Source of the DNA: Pseudomonadales bacterium
GTDB lineage: Bacteria > Pseudomonadota > Gammaproteobacteria > Pseudomonadales > Azotimanducaceae
Length of the DNA stretch: 34,206 nucleotides
Assembly: GCA_019090385.1 (NCBI GenBank)
Contig: JAHRWB010000054.1
Span: 1-34,206, forward strand
Reading direction: 5' to 3'
The translations under genes were made by a program, and so were the position numbers. This document shows, piece after piece, positions 25,627 to 34,000 of the stretch; the stretch's first letter is position 1; each line of letters opens with the position of its first letter. The notes beneath the pieces were generated by a model. The model searched no databases, was not told the origin of the DNA, and worked only from the letters and a program-made list of their open reading frames with translations.

Positions 25627-26907
25627 TTGAAAGATACGTGGAAAAATTTTTTTATTTTGTTGCGTGGCAGAGGTGCAGCTGCTGTGCTAACGCTATCTTC
25701 TACTGCATTGATGGCTGCTACCTTAAGTGTAGAGGACTTCGGTAAAGTCGTTTTGATGCATACGTATGTGGTGGTCGTTCGAGGTTTGTTTCAATTTAAG
25801 CCCTTTGAATCTATTGTGAGATTTGGCGTGCCACTGCTTGATAATAATGAGACCCACCGTTTATTTACGCTGCTCTGTTTGACCCGAATAATAGATGTTT
25901 CCAGCAGCTTTCTCGCTACGTTGGGGGCAATAGCTCTAATACCTCTGGTAGCTGGTTATCTACACTGGGATGCACAGTTTTCGCAAATCGCGATGTTTTA
26001 TAGCGGGGTACTCATAGTGACGGGTACAGGAACTGCTACCGGTGTACTGCGCCTGCATAATCGTTTTGATGCCTTGAGCATACAGTTGATCATTGCGCCT
26101 GTAACGCGCTTCGTTGGTGTGGCTGCGGGAGCTTATTGGCACGCGAATTTGTTCGTATTCATGTTTGTATGGGCTCTGGCAATGGTATCCGGGAATATTT
26201 ATTTAATGTTGCGTGGGCACCTGGAATTGCGCCGGCATTTATCGGGTTCGATCTGGCGTGACCAACATTTGAAAAATATTTTCAATGTTCCCGCAGATTT
26301 TTGGCATTTCGCCTTTGTAGTGTATGGACAAACTCAGGTGGATTTGGTGACCAAGCATGTGAATACGCTGCTCGCCGGTATATTTTTGGGGCCGGGAGCG
26401 GCTGGTTTATTGAAAGTGGCCAAAGACTTTGCCAAAATTCTGGCAACGCCTGCCGTACTAATACGCCAGGTGCTTTTTCCGGATTTAACCCGGGCGTGGC
26501 ATCAGGGTGATGATGCGCTTAAAGGCAATGCGTACCGCTTTTCTGTATCGGCAGGTCTGGGTGGTTTGGTATTGGTCGTGCTTTCCATTCCTTTTGGTGG
26601 CCCGCTGCTGGGTCTAATTGGTGCGGAGTATGCCCAGGCTTCTCTATTGCTAACTTTGCTATTGCTTGGTGCCAGTGTGGAGTTATGCTGCGCACCGCTG
26701 AGAAGTTTGTCCTATGCAATGGGCAAAGCTGGGTCAGCGCTGAAAATTTACTTAATGGGAATGGCTTTGTATCTTGGCGCGTTTGTTGTGTTAATTGATG
26801 TTCTCGGCATAGAAGGGCCGGGTGTCGCAGGTATAATTTCGTCCAGCGCTGTTCTTATTGGCTTGTTGATTATTGTTGCCAGAGATGGGTCGGCTAAACC
26901 CACCTGA
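25627..26907 (+). CDS. Wzx-like lipid-linked oligosaccharide flippase / MOP superfamily exporter
   Basis: A 426-residue polytopic membrane protein with about twelve hydrophobic segments and the sparse charges typical of polysaccharide flippases, e.g. LKVAKDFAKILATPAVLIRQVLFPDL (in two parts) near residues 258-285 and an arginine-rich loop around HLELRRHLSG. It probably moves a lipid-linked substrate from the inner to the outer leaflet of the inner membrane. Because it follows the CDP-alcohol transferase and Tam41-like genes, the substrate may be a headed ceramide or a related lipid. The start is TTG at 25627: the codon before it is a stop, so no longer form exists. The stop is eight bases before the end of the convergent palmitoyltransferase gene. 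Confidence 0.78.
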   Translation: MKDTWKNFFILLRGRGAAAVLTLSSTALMAATLSVEDFGKVVLMHTYVVVVRGLFQFKPFESIVRFGVPLLDNNETHRLFTLLCLTRIIDVSSSFLATLGAIALIPLVAGYLHWDAQFSQIAMFYSGVLIVTGTGTATGVLRLHNRFDALSIQLIIAPVTRFVGVAAGAYWHANLFVFMFVWALAMVSGNIYLMLRGHLELRRHLSGSIWRDQHLKNIFNVPADFWHFAFVVYGQTQVDLVTKHVNTLLAGIFLGPGAAGLLKVAKDFAKILATPAVLIRQVLFPDLTRAWHQGDDALKGNAYRFSVSAGLGGLVLVVLSIPFGGPLLGLIGAEYAQASLLLTLLLLGASVELCCAPLRSLSYAMGKAGSALKIYLMGMALYLGAFVVLIDVLGIEGPGVAGIISSSAVLIGLLIIVARDGSAKPT

Positions 26908-26915
26908 CTCAGGTG

Positions 26916-28091
26916 TTAACCATTTATACGACTAAATGCGAGAATAATTTTTTCTATTTGTTTTGGGGTATGCGCAGCACTCACAGAACATCTTAGAAAG
27001 CTGCTGCCATCGGGGGAAGCGGGTGGCACGATCATATTAGTGTATACGCCTTGGTCAATGAGTTTTTTCCATCCGGCCAGTGCTGACTCATTGTCAGTCA
27101 TACGTACCGCCACAACCGGGCTGATGTCAGGGCCAAGATGCATATTCAGTGCGTTTAATCCTGCGTAGAGCTGATGTGCATTTTTCCAGAGGTTTTCACG
27201 CAATTCTGGCTGTTTTATAAGTTGCCTCAATGCCGCGCGGGTTGTTGCGATAACCGAGGGGCTTGGTGAGGCTGTGAAGATATAAGGGCGCGATGCGTAT
27301 CTGAACAGATCGAGCTGTTTGTGATTGCTTACACAATAACCACCAGTTGCACCAAGGCTTTTGCTGAAAGTGCCTACAATGAAATCTATTTCATCATCGA
27401 GCCCCAGCGCCTGGGATACGCCTCGTCCGGTTTCGCCGAATACACCAAGAGAGTGGGCTTCATCGACAAATAGATAGGCGCCATATTTATTTTTAAGTTC
27501 TACCATTTTTTTCAGTGGGGCACAGTCACCAAGAATACTGTACATGCCTTCGGTGACAATAAGACAACGTTGTGCACGCTCACCAAGCCTTCTAAGGCGC
27601 TTGTCCAGTGAGGCAGTATCATTGTGTTTAAAACGATAAACATCAGCACCGCTCATGCGGCAACCGTCGTATAAACTGGCGTGTGCATCTGCATCCAACA
27701 GAACAGCGTCTCCGGGTTCCAGTAACGCCGATAAAACACCCAGGTTTGCGGTATAGCCCGTTGAAAAAATCATGCAATGGCGGGTGCCGTAAAAGTCAGC
27801 CAGTTCTCGCTCCAGTGCTACGTGACCATCAAAGGAGCCGTTGGCCATGCGAGAACCAGTCGTTCCAGTACCCTGGTGGCGCAGCGCGTGGCATCCAGCT
27901 TCTATACAAGCATCATTAAAGGTCAAGCCAAGATAATTGTTGGTTCCGGCAAGAATAGTTGTTTTGCCATCAATGATACCTTCGGTGGCAGAAAGAATTT
28001 GGTCTATGACCACATGGGTCGGATCAAGCCCTGAGCTTTCCAGTTGTTTTTGTATGCTGGCGGAGGCTGCAAATTTGTCAAACAGGTTCAT
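26916..28091 (-). CDS. spt: Alpha-oxoamine synthase, probable serine palmitoyltransferase
   Basis: A 391-residue soluble PLP enzyme. Visible catalytic features: H137 in DADAHASL (stacks on the cofactor), D210 and H213 in VDEAHSLGVFGETGRG, and the Schiff-base lysine K244 in GTFSKSLGATGGY. The glycine-rich GTGTTGSR near residues 74-81 is typical of alpha-oxoamine synthases. By sequence alone KBL, BioF or a capnine-type enzyme are possible; the neighbours decide: a dedicated ACP, an epimerase-fold reductase and an acyl-ACP synthetase stand in the same order as in the Caulobacter sphingolipid operon. The reaction would be serine plus acyl-ACP or acyl-CoA to 3-ketosphinganine. It is the last gene of a minus-strand operon, with a gap of 91 bases from the ACP. 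The start is ATG at 28091. Confidence 0.85.
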   Translation of the reverse strand: MNLFDKFAASASIQKQLESSGLDPTHVVIDQILSATEGIIDGKTTILAGTNNYLGLTFNDACIEAGCHALRHQGTGTTGSRMANGSFDGHVALERELADFYGTRHCMIFSTGYTANLGVLSALLEPGDAVLLDADAHASLYDGCRMSGADVYRFKHNDTASLDKRLRRLGERAQRCLIVTEGMYSILGDCAPLKKMVELKNKYGAYLFVDEAHSLGVFGETGRGVSQALGLDDEIDFIVGTFSKSLGATGGYCVSNHKQLDLFRYASRPYIFTASPSPSVIATTRAALRQLIKQPELRENLWKNAHQLYAGLNALNMHLGPDISPVVAVRMTDNESALAGWKKLIDQGVYTNMIVPPASPDGSSFLRCSVSAAHTPKQIEKIILAFSRING

Positions 28092-28182
28092 GGGCAGGTG
28101 TCTACGATATCCTTCGGTTTAGGTGCATATTGTCTTATGATTTTGCCGTGCAAGAACGGGTTGGATAGGTAATAAGTTCTAT

Positions 28183-28443
28183 TTAATTCATTTCACGCGC
28201 AACGATCTGCGCTAGATCATTGATGGTTTTTGCATTGGAAAGACTTTCAAGATCGATTGAAATGTCATAGCTATCTTCTATTTCTACCACATATTCCATT
28301 ATCTGGATTGATTCAAGTTCCAGGTCTGATGTCAGATCTGTGCTACTGCCTAGAGTGGGTATTTTTTTGTCTTTCACATTTTCAGTAAGATAAGTCATCA
28401 ACAGTTCGACAAGCTTTTGCGCGATATCATCAAGGGTTGTCAC
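28183..28443 (-). CDS. Acyl carrier protein of the sphingolipid operon
   Basis: An 86-residue acidic helical protein. The phosphopantetheine site is S45 in DLELESIQIMEYVV; the usual housekeeping ACP reads D-S-L, so this is a specialised carrier. It would hold the acyl chain loaded by the AMP-forming ligase encoded two genes upstream and hand it to serine palmitoyltransferase, the role of AcpR in Caulobacter. It is too divergent from housekeeping ACP to be AcpP, and stands far from any fab genes. The start is ATG at 28443; a 49-base gap separates it from the reductase. Confidence 0.9.
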   Translation of the reverse strand: MTTLDDIAQKLVELLMTYLTENVKDKKIPTLGSSTDLTSDLELESIQIMEYVVEIEDSYDISIDLESLSNAKTINDLAQIVAREMN

Positions 28444-28492
28444 AGGCTTTTCCTAGTAATGATTATAAACGGGTGAATAACAAATCAGTTAA

Positions 28493-29482
28493 TTAGTGAA
28501 AAACTGATTCAGTACTTTCCGAATGGGTAGAGTACATGCGTTTTAGACCGGCTTCCAATTTGATTTCGGGAACCCAGCCGGTAGCCTTTGTGAACGCGTG
28601 GTTATCACCTAGCCACTCTGGCTGGGATAGTTCACGTACCTTGCCCGGAGTGAGCATAGGGGCATATTTAAAAAAATGTGCGCAGCTCTGATTAATGTGA
28701 GCAAATGTACTGAGCAAAATATGCGGGATTTTGATCAATCGTGCACTTCGGTGTTTGATATTTTTAGTGCTTGCGATGATTTGTGCCATTTGGGGCCAGG
28801 TGTATCCGTTTAGTTGACCATCATCTATGGCGTAGGTTGTCTGTTTGCATTGTTTCCATGAATTCAGCCAGGCAAGCGCTGCGGTGCCCATATCATCCAC
28901 GTGTAATAGCGATAAACGCTGATCTAAAGGCCCAGTGACGGGTAGCAAGCCGCGCCTTCCCAAGTCAAACAGCGGGCGCATCTCCTGATCGGCGGGGCCG
29001 TATATTGCCGGTGGACGAATAATAGTCCAGGGAATGTTCGGGTTTTGGTGCAATACAGTTTCTCCCAGATATTTGCTCTGGGCATAGTGAGATATTTCGG
29101 GTCGACTGGCTGCAAGAGAAGATATCAATAATAGTGGTGGTGGGTATTCTAGTGTTCCCAAGCAGTCTACTATGGTCTTGAGTCCCCTTTGATTAGCATC
29201 GAGAAAGTCTTCTAAGATGGTTCCCCGAACACTACCCGCACAATAAATAATCCCGTGGGCTTCGCTCAGTGTTTTCTGGAGCTTACGAATTTGTTCCGGG
29301 TTTTTGCTGGTCAGGCTGATACACAGGGATTCAGAGGAGGACAGAATCCCTGGGTTAGCAGGTATTTCTTTGCGTACCAGAGCACGCACGAGGTAGCCAC
29401 TTTTATTTAGGTAAGCTTGAAGTGTTTGACCAACAAAACCGGTAGCACCCGTTAATATAAGGAGCGGCCTGTCTTCAGGCAT
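28493..29482 (-). CDS. cerR: NAD(P)-dependent epimerase-fold reductase, candidate ceramide reductase
   Basis: A 329-residue extended short-chain dehydrogenase. The nucleotide-binding motif GATGFVG (residues 12-18) and the catalytic Y133-x3-K137 in SHYAQSKYLGE, with serines at 121-122, are clear. Caulobacter CerR, from the same operon position, reduces the ketone of the sphingoid base or ceramide. I recall it being reported as periplasmic; here no signal peptide is visible, as the Rossmann motif begins at residue 12, so the protein is probably cytoplasmic. Its start (ATG at 29482) overlaps the end of the acyl-AMP ligase gene by eight bases, so the two are coupled. An ordinary sugar epimerase is the alternative, made less likely by the operon. 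Confidence 0.82.
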   Translation of the reverse strand: MPEDRPLLILTGATGFVGQTLQAYLNKSGYLVRALVRKEIPANPGILSSSESLCISLTSKNPEQIRKLQKTLSEAHGIIYCAGSVRGTILEDFLDANQRGLKTIVDCLGTLEYPPPLLLISSLAASRPEISHYAQSKYLGETVLHQNPNIPWTIIRPPAIYGPADQEMRPLFDLGRRGLLPVTGPLDQRLSLLHVDDMGTAALAWLNSWKQCKQTTYAIDDGQLNGYTWPQMAQIIASTKNIKHRSARLIKIPHILLSTFAHINQSCAHFFKYAPMLTPGKVRELSQPEWLGDNHAFTKATGWVPEIKLEAGLKRMYSTHSESTESVFH

Positions 29483-31238
29483 GGGCCCTTTCGTTGCCGT
29501 TGGGGATTTGTTGTTCGATCAGGTTGGCAATGGACGAACGTTTAAGAAAAGCATCCCGGGTTTGAGAGCGTGATAACTTTCCTGAAGAGGTACGTCGAAG
29601 AGTTCCGGGTAAGGTTAATTCGATGTGAACCTTGAGACCAAAACTTTGAGAAAGTGCTTGAGCGAGTTGCTCGATCAAGTGATTCCGTCTGGACTGATCT
29701 TTGTCTCGTGTTTCGACGACTAAAACAGCGTGTTCCAATTGATTTTCATCAACAGTACCAAATGCTGAAACACCGCCCAGTCGAACACCTTCGGTTCTTT
29801 CGGCTAGCATTTCCAGATCTTGCGGCCAGATGTTTATGCCATTAACAATAATTACGTCTTTGCGGCGGGCGGTGATGACTATGTGTGAGCCGATCAGATA
29901 TCCGATATCACCAGTATCCAGCCAACCGTCTTCAGACAGTACTTCGTCCGTGGCTGCTTTATTCTGATAATAGCCTGACATTACAGCAGGGCCTTTTATA
30001 CAAATTCTTCCACATTGACGATCGCCCAGATCGTTACCGTCGTCGTCGCGAACGAGGTATTCGAAACTGGGTAAAATTTCGCCGCAATCTACATAAGGTG
30101 CTGCATTGTCTAATGCTGGAACAGCCTTACCGGAGGTGCCGAGCTGAAATTTGTCAACCCAGTCTACACTCAAGCCCTGATTCAGGGGAGAGAAGCTGAT
30201 TGCTAAAACGCATTCAGCCATTCCATAACAGGCAACAAAAGCATTTTTGTTAAAACCCGTATCGCGCAATGCGTTGGCAAATTGATCCATGGTTTCATGG
30301 TTCACTCGCTCGGCTCCAACACAGGCTGCACGCCATGAACTCAGGTCATAACGTTCAGTATCCGATGGACGCAAACGCTTGGCACACAAGGCATACCCAA
30401 AGGTAGGGCTGGAGGATATGGTGCCGCGATTGTCAGATAAAATCTTTAGCCAGAGCCTTGGGCGCATGGCAAAGGTACGTGGACTCATATAGTCCGCTGA
30501 GAGCTGGCTGTTAAGCGGAACCAGAACAAAGCCGACTAACCCCATATCATGATAGAGCGGTAGCCATGAGACAAATCGGTCAGTACGCTCAAGTTTCAGG
30601 CCATGAATAGCTATATCCTTCAAGTTGGCCATTACTGTCGCTTGGCTTATTTCAACGCCGCGTGGGAATTGCGTGCTGCCTGATGTGAACTGAAGGTAGG
30701 CAGGTTCGTCACCGCTAAACGGTTTTAATTGTATGTTGCTGTCTTCAGGAAGTGCGTCAAAATCACTACCTGAACCACTCATTACCAAATCCAGGCTTTC
30801 GGATGCTTCTGCCAAAAACGTAGTGTGTGTATCCGGGGCAACGGCAATTTTTGCGTTGCAGCCTTTAAGCATGCGTGCGATTTGCTCGATATATACATTA
30901 TGTGCGCCAAGTTGCACACCCGCCGGTAAGGCAACAGGAATTAATCCAGCATACTGACAGGCAAAGAAAAAGCGATGGAACAGCGGGTCGGTTTCCGCAA
31001 TGATTCCGACTACGGAACCGCGAGGACAGCCAAGTGCAACGAGCTTGCGAGCCAGTATTTTAGCCTGTAATTCAAGTGTGGCGTAACTTAAGACATACTC
31101 AAGCCGGCCCCGGCCGTCGTAGAAATTGTAGCCGCTTTCACCTCTGGCAGCATACTCTAATGCCTCTGCCAAGTTACTGAAATCAGTGTTCGCAAGGGGT
31201 AAGGTTTGATTTAATTGAGTGGGGCTTAGCAAGTTCAT
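29475..31238 (-). CDS. Fatty acyl-AMP ligase / acyl-ACP synthetase
   Basis: A 587-residue member of the acyl-adenylate-forming (ANL) superfamily. The P-loop-like motif is YLQFTSGSTQFPRGVEIS (181-198), followed by the LPLYHDMGL region, the aspartate motif DGWLDTGDIGYL (about 430-441) and the C-terminal lysine motif RRTSSGKLSRSQ near 560. The HDMGL signature and length suggest the FAAL branch, which transfers acyl adenylates to carrier proteins rather than CoA. In the Caulobacter operon the corresponding enzyme loads the dedicated ACP with a fatty acid. It is the first gene of the minus-strand operon, with a strong promoter at 31290-31317. The start is ATG at 31238; the ribosome-binding site is weak. 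Confidence 0.88.
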   Translation of the reverse strand: MNLLSPTQLNQTLPLANTDFSNLAEALEYAARGESGYNFYDGRGRLEYVLSYATLELQAKILARKLVALGCPRGSVVGIIAETDPLFHRFFFACQYAGLIPVALPAGVQLGAHNVYIEQIARMLKGCNAKIAVAPDTHTTFLAEASESLDLVMSGSGSDFDALPEDSNIQLKPFSGDEPAYLQFTSGSTQFPRGVEISQATVMANLKDIAIHGLKLERTDRFVSWLPLYHDMGLVGFVLVPLNSQLSADYMSPRTFAMRPRLWLKILSDNRGTISSSPTFGYALCAKRLRPSDTERYDLSSWRAACVGAERVNHETMDQFANALRDTGFNKNAFVACYGMAECVLAISFSPLNQGLSVDWVDKFQLGTSGKAVPALDNAAPYVDCGEILPSFEYLVRDDDGNDLGDRQCGRICIKGPAVMSGYYQNKAATDEVLSEDGWLDTGDIGYLIGSHIVITARRKDVIIVNGINIWPQDLEMLAERTEGVRLGGVSAFGTVDENQLEHAVLVVETRDKDQSRRNHLIEQLAQALSQSFGLKVHIELTLPGTLRRTSSGKLSRSQTRDAFLKRSSIANLIEQQIPNGNERAHA

Positions 31239-31289
31239 CGTAACTTATTGAAAATTATTATTTTTCTCTAGCCGCTCAATGGGGGGGCC

Positions 31290-31317
31290 ATTATATCCAT
31301 TTTTTCTCCATTGTGAA
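31290..31317 (-). promoter_or_regulatory. Sigma-70-type promoter for the acyl-AMP ligase operon
   Basis: Read on the minus strand: -35 TTCACA at 31317-31312, a 16-base spacer, and a perfect -10 TATAAT at 31295-31290. Transcription would begin near 31283, inside or beside a run of C, leaving a leader of about 45 bases before the start codon at 31238. No other promoter of this quality was seen in the operon. Confidence 0.6.
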
Positions 31318-31490
31318 CAGTGAGAATGGCTTTAATTTTGTTTCATTTTGAGATCATTATGGCGCTGGTATTAGATGAAGCTTGCACTTGGTAGGTGAAA
31401 TTAAAGAGAATTGCCTTGGTGCTGTGTGTGAAGTGTCTACTATCCACATTGCTATTATGCCATGGGTCGACTAAAGAGGATCGTAAGATA

Positions 31491-33986
31491 TTGAATTTAA
31501 TAAAGAAATATAGCATCGCTTTTTTTGTTGTTGTGCTTATGAATAGTCATGCCGAAATTTCTGCAAATGACGAGGTCGCCAAAACGCCTTTGGTGAAGAG
31601 CAAAGACAGCACATCTTCTACAAAAGTGCTATCTGAGAGCCTGTTAAAAAATACCCGTCTTCGTGAACTAGGCAATGCTGGGTATGCGAACTCAACCCAG
31701 ATTTTGAGCACACTTTTACCTTATTTCCACTCTCCACAGGTTTCTGGAACGGGTGTTTCTGATCACTTTCAACCGCCAATTTTCCGTGCGTTGGCACCGG
31801 ACCACTATCTTGTGTTGGTAAATGGAAAGCGTCGACATAGCGCGGCACAACTTCACGTGAACGATATGGCAGGCAGTGGTTCCCAAAGTGTAGACCTGAA
31901 TATGATTCCTGCTGTAGCTATCGAATACGTAGAAATTAGTCGCCAGGGGGCATCTGCCCGTTACGGCTCAGAAGCAATCTCGGGTGTTATGAATTTTAAA
32001 CTCAAAGAAGGCAAAGGTGGGTCTTTTTCGGCACATTTGGGTACACACATTACTGAGGTTACCGATGTGCCGGATTTGTTGTCGGTAACCCAAGCAGGCG
32101 GGCAGTTAATATTTTTGTCGTCCGGTGATCGGAATCCGGATGATGGAGATGGAAATACCTTAACGCTGGCAGGTGACTGGGGATTTACCCTGGGCACATC
32201 GGGCTTTGTACATTTTTCAGCGGAATATAGAGACAGAGAGGCAACAGACCGTACGGGCTTTGATCCTCGCCAACAATTTCCGAGCCCAGGGCCGGGATTG
32301 CTGGATATTAGAGAGCAAACATTTGACCGATTCAGCCACCGTCATGGTCAGGCCGATATAGAGGATTTCAATTTTTTTGTAAATGCGGCTTACCCTTTGT
32401 CGGATCAGACCGAGCTTTATTTTTTTGGCAGTCATGGTAAGCGTAAAGGCCGTAGTGGGCTGGACTATTTGCGAGCACTGGATGCTCGGAATTTGACTAA
32501 CATATACCCGCATGGAACTTTGCCGCTGGTTGAATCAGATGTTGATGATATCTCTGTTACTTTGGGTACAAGAAGCCAGCTTTTTGGTTGGCATTTGGAT
32601 GTTAGCTATACTGATGCAAATAACGAGATAGATCTGTTTCTGGAAAATAGTCTGAACCCATCATTGGGTGTTAATAGTCCCCTAAAGTTTTCTGTTGGTA
32701 ATAATGAAAACCACCAACAGGTTTTTAATGTTGATATATCCAGAACAATAGAGCCCGGATTGTTGACAGTGCCAGTGAGTCTGTTTGCGGGTATCGAATA
32801 CCGTCTACAATCTTACGAGATAGAACGAGGGGAATCTGCTTCCTTTATCAATGGAGGGTTTAACAATGAAGCTGGCCTTCCCGGGGCGACAGGTTCTCAG
32901 GGCCTGCATGGCATTCGCCCCCAGGATGAATTTGATGAAGGTAGGGAAAATAAATCTGTTTACCTAAGGCTGGTGACTGATTTGAGCGAAGCTCTTGGAG
33001 TGGCTATATCTACGCGGTATGACGATTATACTGATGTTGGTGGCCAGGTGAGTGGTAAGCTGGCAACGCAGTATAGAATAAACGAAGCGCTGCTTGTTCA
33101 CGCATCGGTAGGGAATGGATTCCGAGCACCCGGTATTGCTCAGCGTTATTACGCAGCAACTCTACCGAGGTGGGATGCTGGCCAGGCTGTGGATTCAGGT
33201 ATATATGGTGTTGATAGCGCTGTTGCAAAGGCGCTTGGCAGCGCAGAGTTGGATTTTGAGAAAAGCCTGGATTTCAATGCCGGGGTGGAACTGGGGCTAT
33301 TTGCTGGTCGTTTATCAATACTTGCCGATCTGTATCAAATCAATATTGATGATCGAATAGTACTTTCGAAAATGCTGACTGGCACAAGCGTCGCAGACCT
33401 GTTGCAAGTTGCTGGAATTACTTCAGTGGATGGTGTGCGTTATTTTCACAATGGATTGGATACTCGAACACGAGGTGTAGATTTTTCTGCCAGTTATACC
33501 TTTGATTTGGCATCACATGGCGAACTGGCCCTAAGTGCAGGTCTGAATATAAACGAAACTAGCGTTAAGCGCATTGAGGAGGCGCCGGAACTACTGGCTC
33601 GGGGTATTAACCGCTTTGGACTACGAGAACAGCGTAGTCTGGAAAGGGGTGTCCCTGAAAGCAAACTGATACTTAATGCGCGATGGAATAAAGATAGAAT
33701 GAGTGCAACATTTCGTATAACTGGCATTGGCAGTACTGTTATTGCCGCTGAGCAGGCAGCATTGGACCAGAAGCTAGATGCTTTGTGGCTGGTGGATTTG
33801 GATATGAGGTATCAGGCTACCAAGAATATTCACATAACACTTGGCTCAAATAATGTACTCGATACTTATCCGGATGTGGTTCAAACGGGTGAGAGTTTTT
33901 CCGAGCAAATCTTCCCCTTCTCGAATTTTTCTCCCTATGGATATAATGGCCGCTATGTTTATGCCAGTATTACAAGCGCCTTTTAA
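31491..33986 (+). CDS. TonB-dependent outer membrane receptor
   Basis: An outer-membrane beta-barrel protein of about 832 residues from TTG 31491. This start gives a typical signal peptide (LNLIKKYSIAFFVVVLMNSHA) and has agagga at 31475-31480 upstream. A longer frame from GTG 31395 (863 residues) has a second hydrophobic segment and looks less likely. The plug domain shows ILSTLLPYFHSP, ALAPDHYLVLVNGKRRH and VEISRQGASARYGSEAISGV, all typical of TonB-dependent receptors; a barrel with RAPGIAQRY and a final aromatic residue (SITSAF) follows. No clear TonB box was found. The substrate is unknown. It is divergent from the sphingolipid operon, so shared regulation is possible; a link to lipid function is only a thought. 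Confidence 0.9.
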   Translation: MNLIKKYSIAFFVVVLMNSHAEISANDEVAKTPLVKSKDSTSSTKVLSESLLKNTRLRELGNAGYANSTQILSTLLPYFHSPQVSGTGVSDHFQPPIFRALAPDHYLVLVNGKRRHSAAQLHVNDMAGSGSQSVDLNMIPAVAIEYVEISRQGASARYGSEAISGVMNFKLKEGKGGSFSAHLGTHITEVTDVPDLLSVTQAGGQLIFLSSGDRNPDDGDGNTLTLAGDWGFTLGTSGFVHFSAEYRDREATDRTGFDPRQQFPSPGPGLLDIREQTFDRFSHRHGQADIEDFNFFVNAAYPLSDQTELYFFGSHGKRKGRSGLDYLRALDARNLTNIYPHGTLPLVESDVDDISVTLGTRSQLFGWHLDVSYTDANNEIDLFLENSLNPSLGVNSPLKFSVGNNENHQQVFNVDISRTIEPGLLTVPVSLFAGIEYRLQSYEIERGESASFINGGFNNEAGLPGATGSQGLHGIRPQDEFDEGRENKSVYLRLVTDLSEALGVAISTRYDDYTDVGGQVSGKLATQYRINEALLVHASVGNGFRAPGIAQRYYAATLPRWDAGQAVDSGIYGVDSAVAKALGSAELDFEKSLDFNAGVELGLFAGRLSILADLYQINIDDRIVLSKMLTGTSVADLLQVAGITSVDGVRYFHNGLDTRTRGVDFSASYTFDLASHGELALSAGLNINETSVKRIEEAPELLARGINRFGLREQRSLERGVPESKLILNARWNKDRMSATFRITGIGSTVIAAEQAALDQKLDALWLVDLDMRYQATKNIHITLGSNNVLDTYPDVVQTGESFSEQIFPFSNFSPYGYNGRYVYASITSAF

Positions 33987-34000
33987 TGGAGGTTTTGAAA

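Noticed and set aside
25509-25745. A 78-codon cysteine-rich frame across the Tam41-like/flippase junction
   Set aside because: It is a shadow of two real genes in another frame and has no start signal.
26916-28091. Alpha-oxoamine synthase as KBL or BioF
   Set aside because: No tdh or bio genes are nearby, while an ACP, acyl-ACP synthetase and reductase in Caulobacter order are adjacent.
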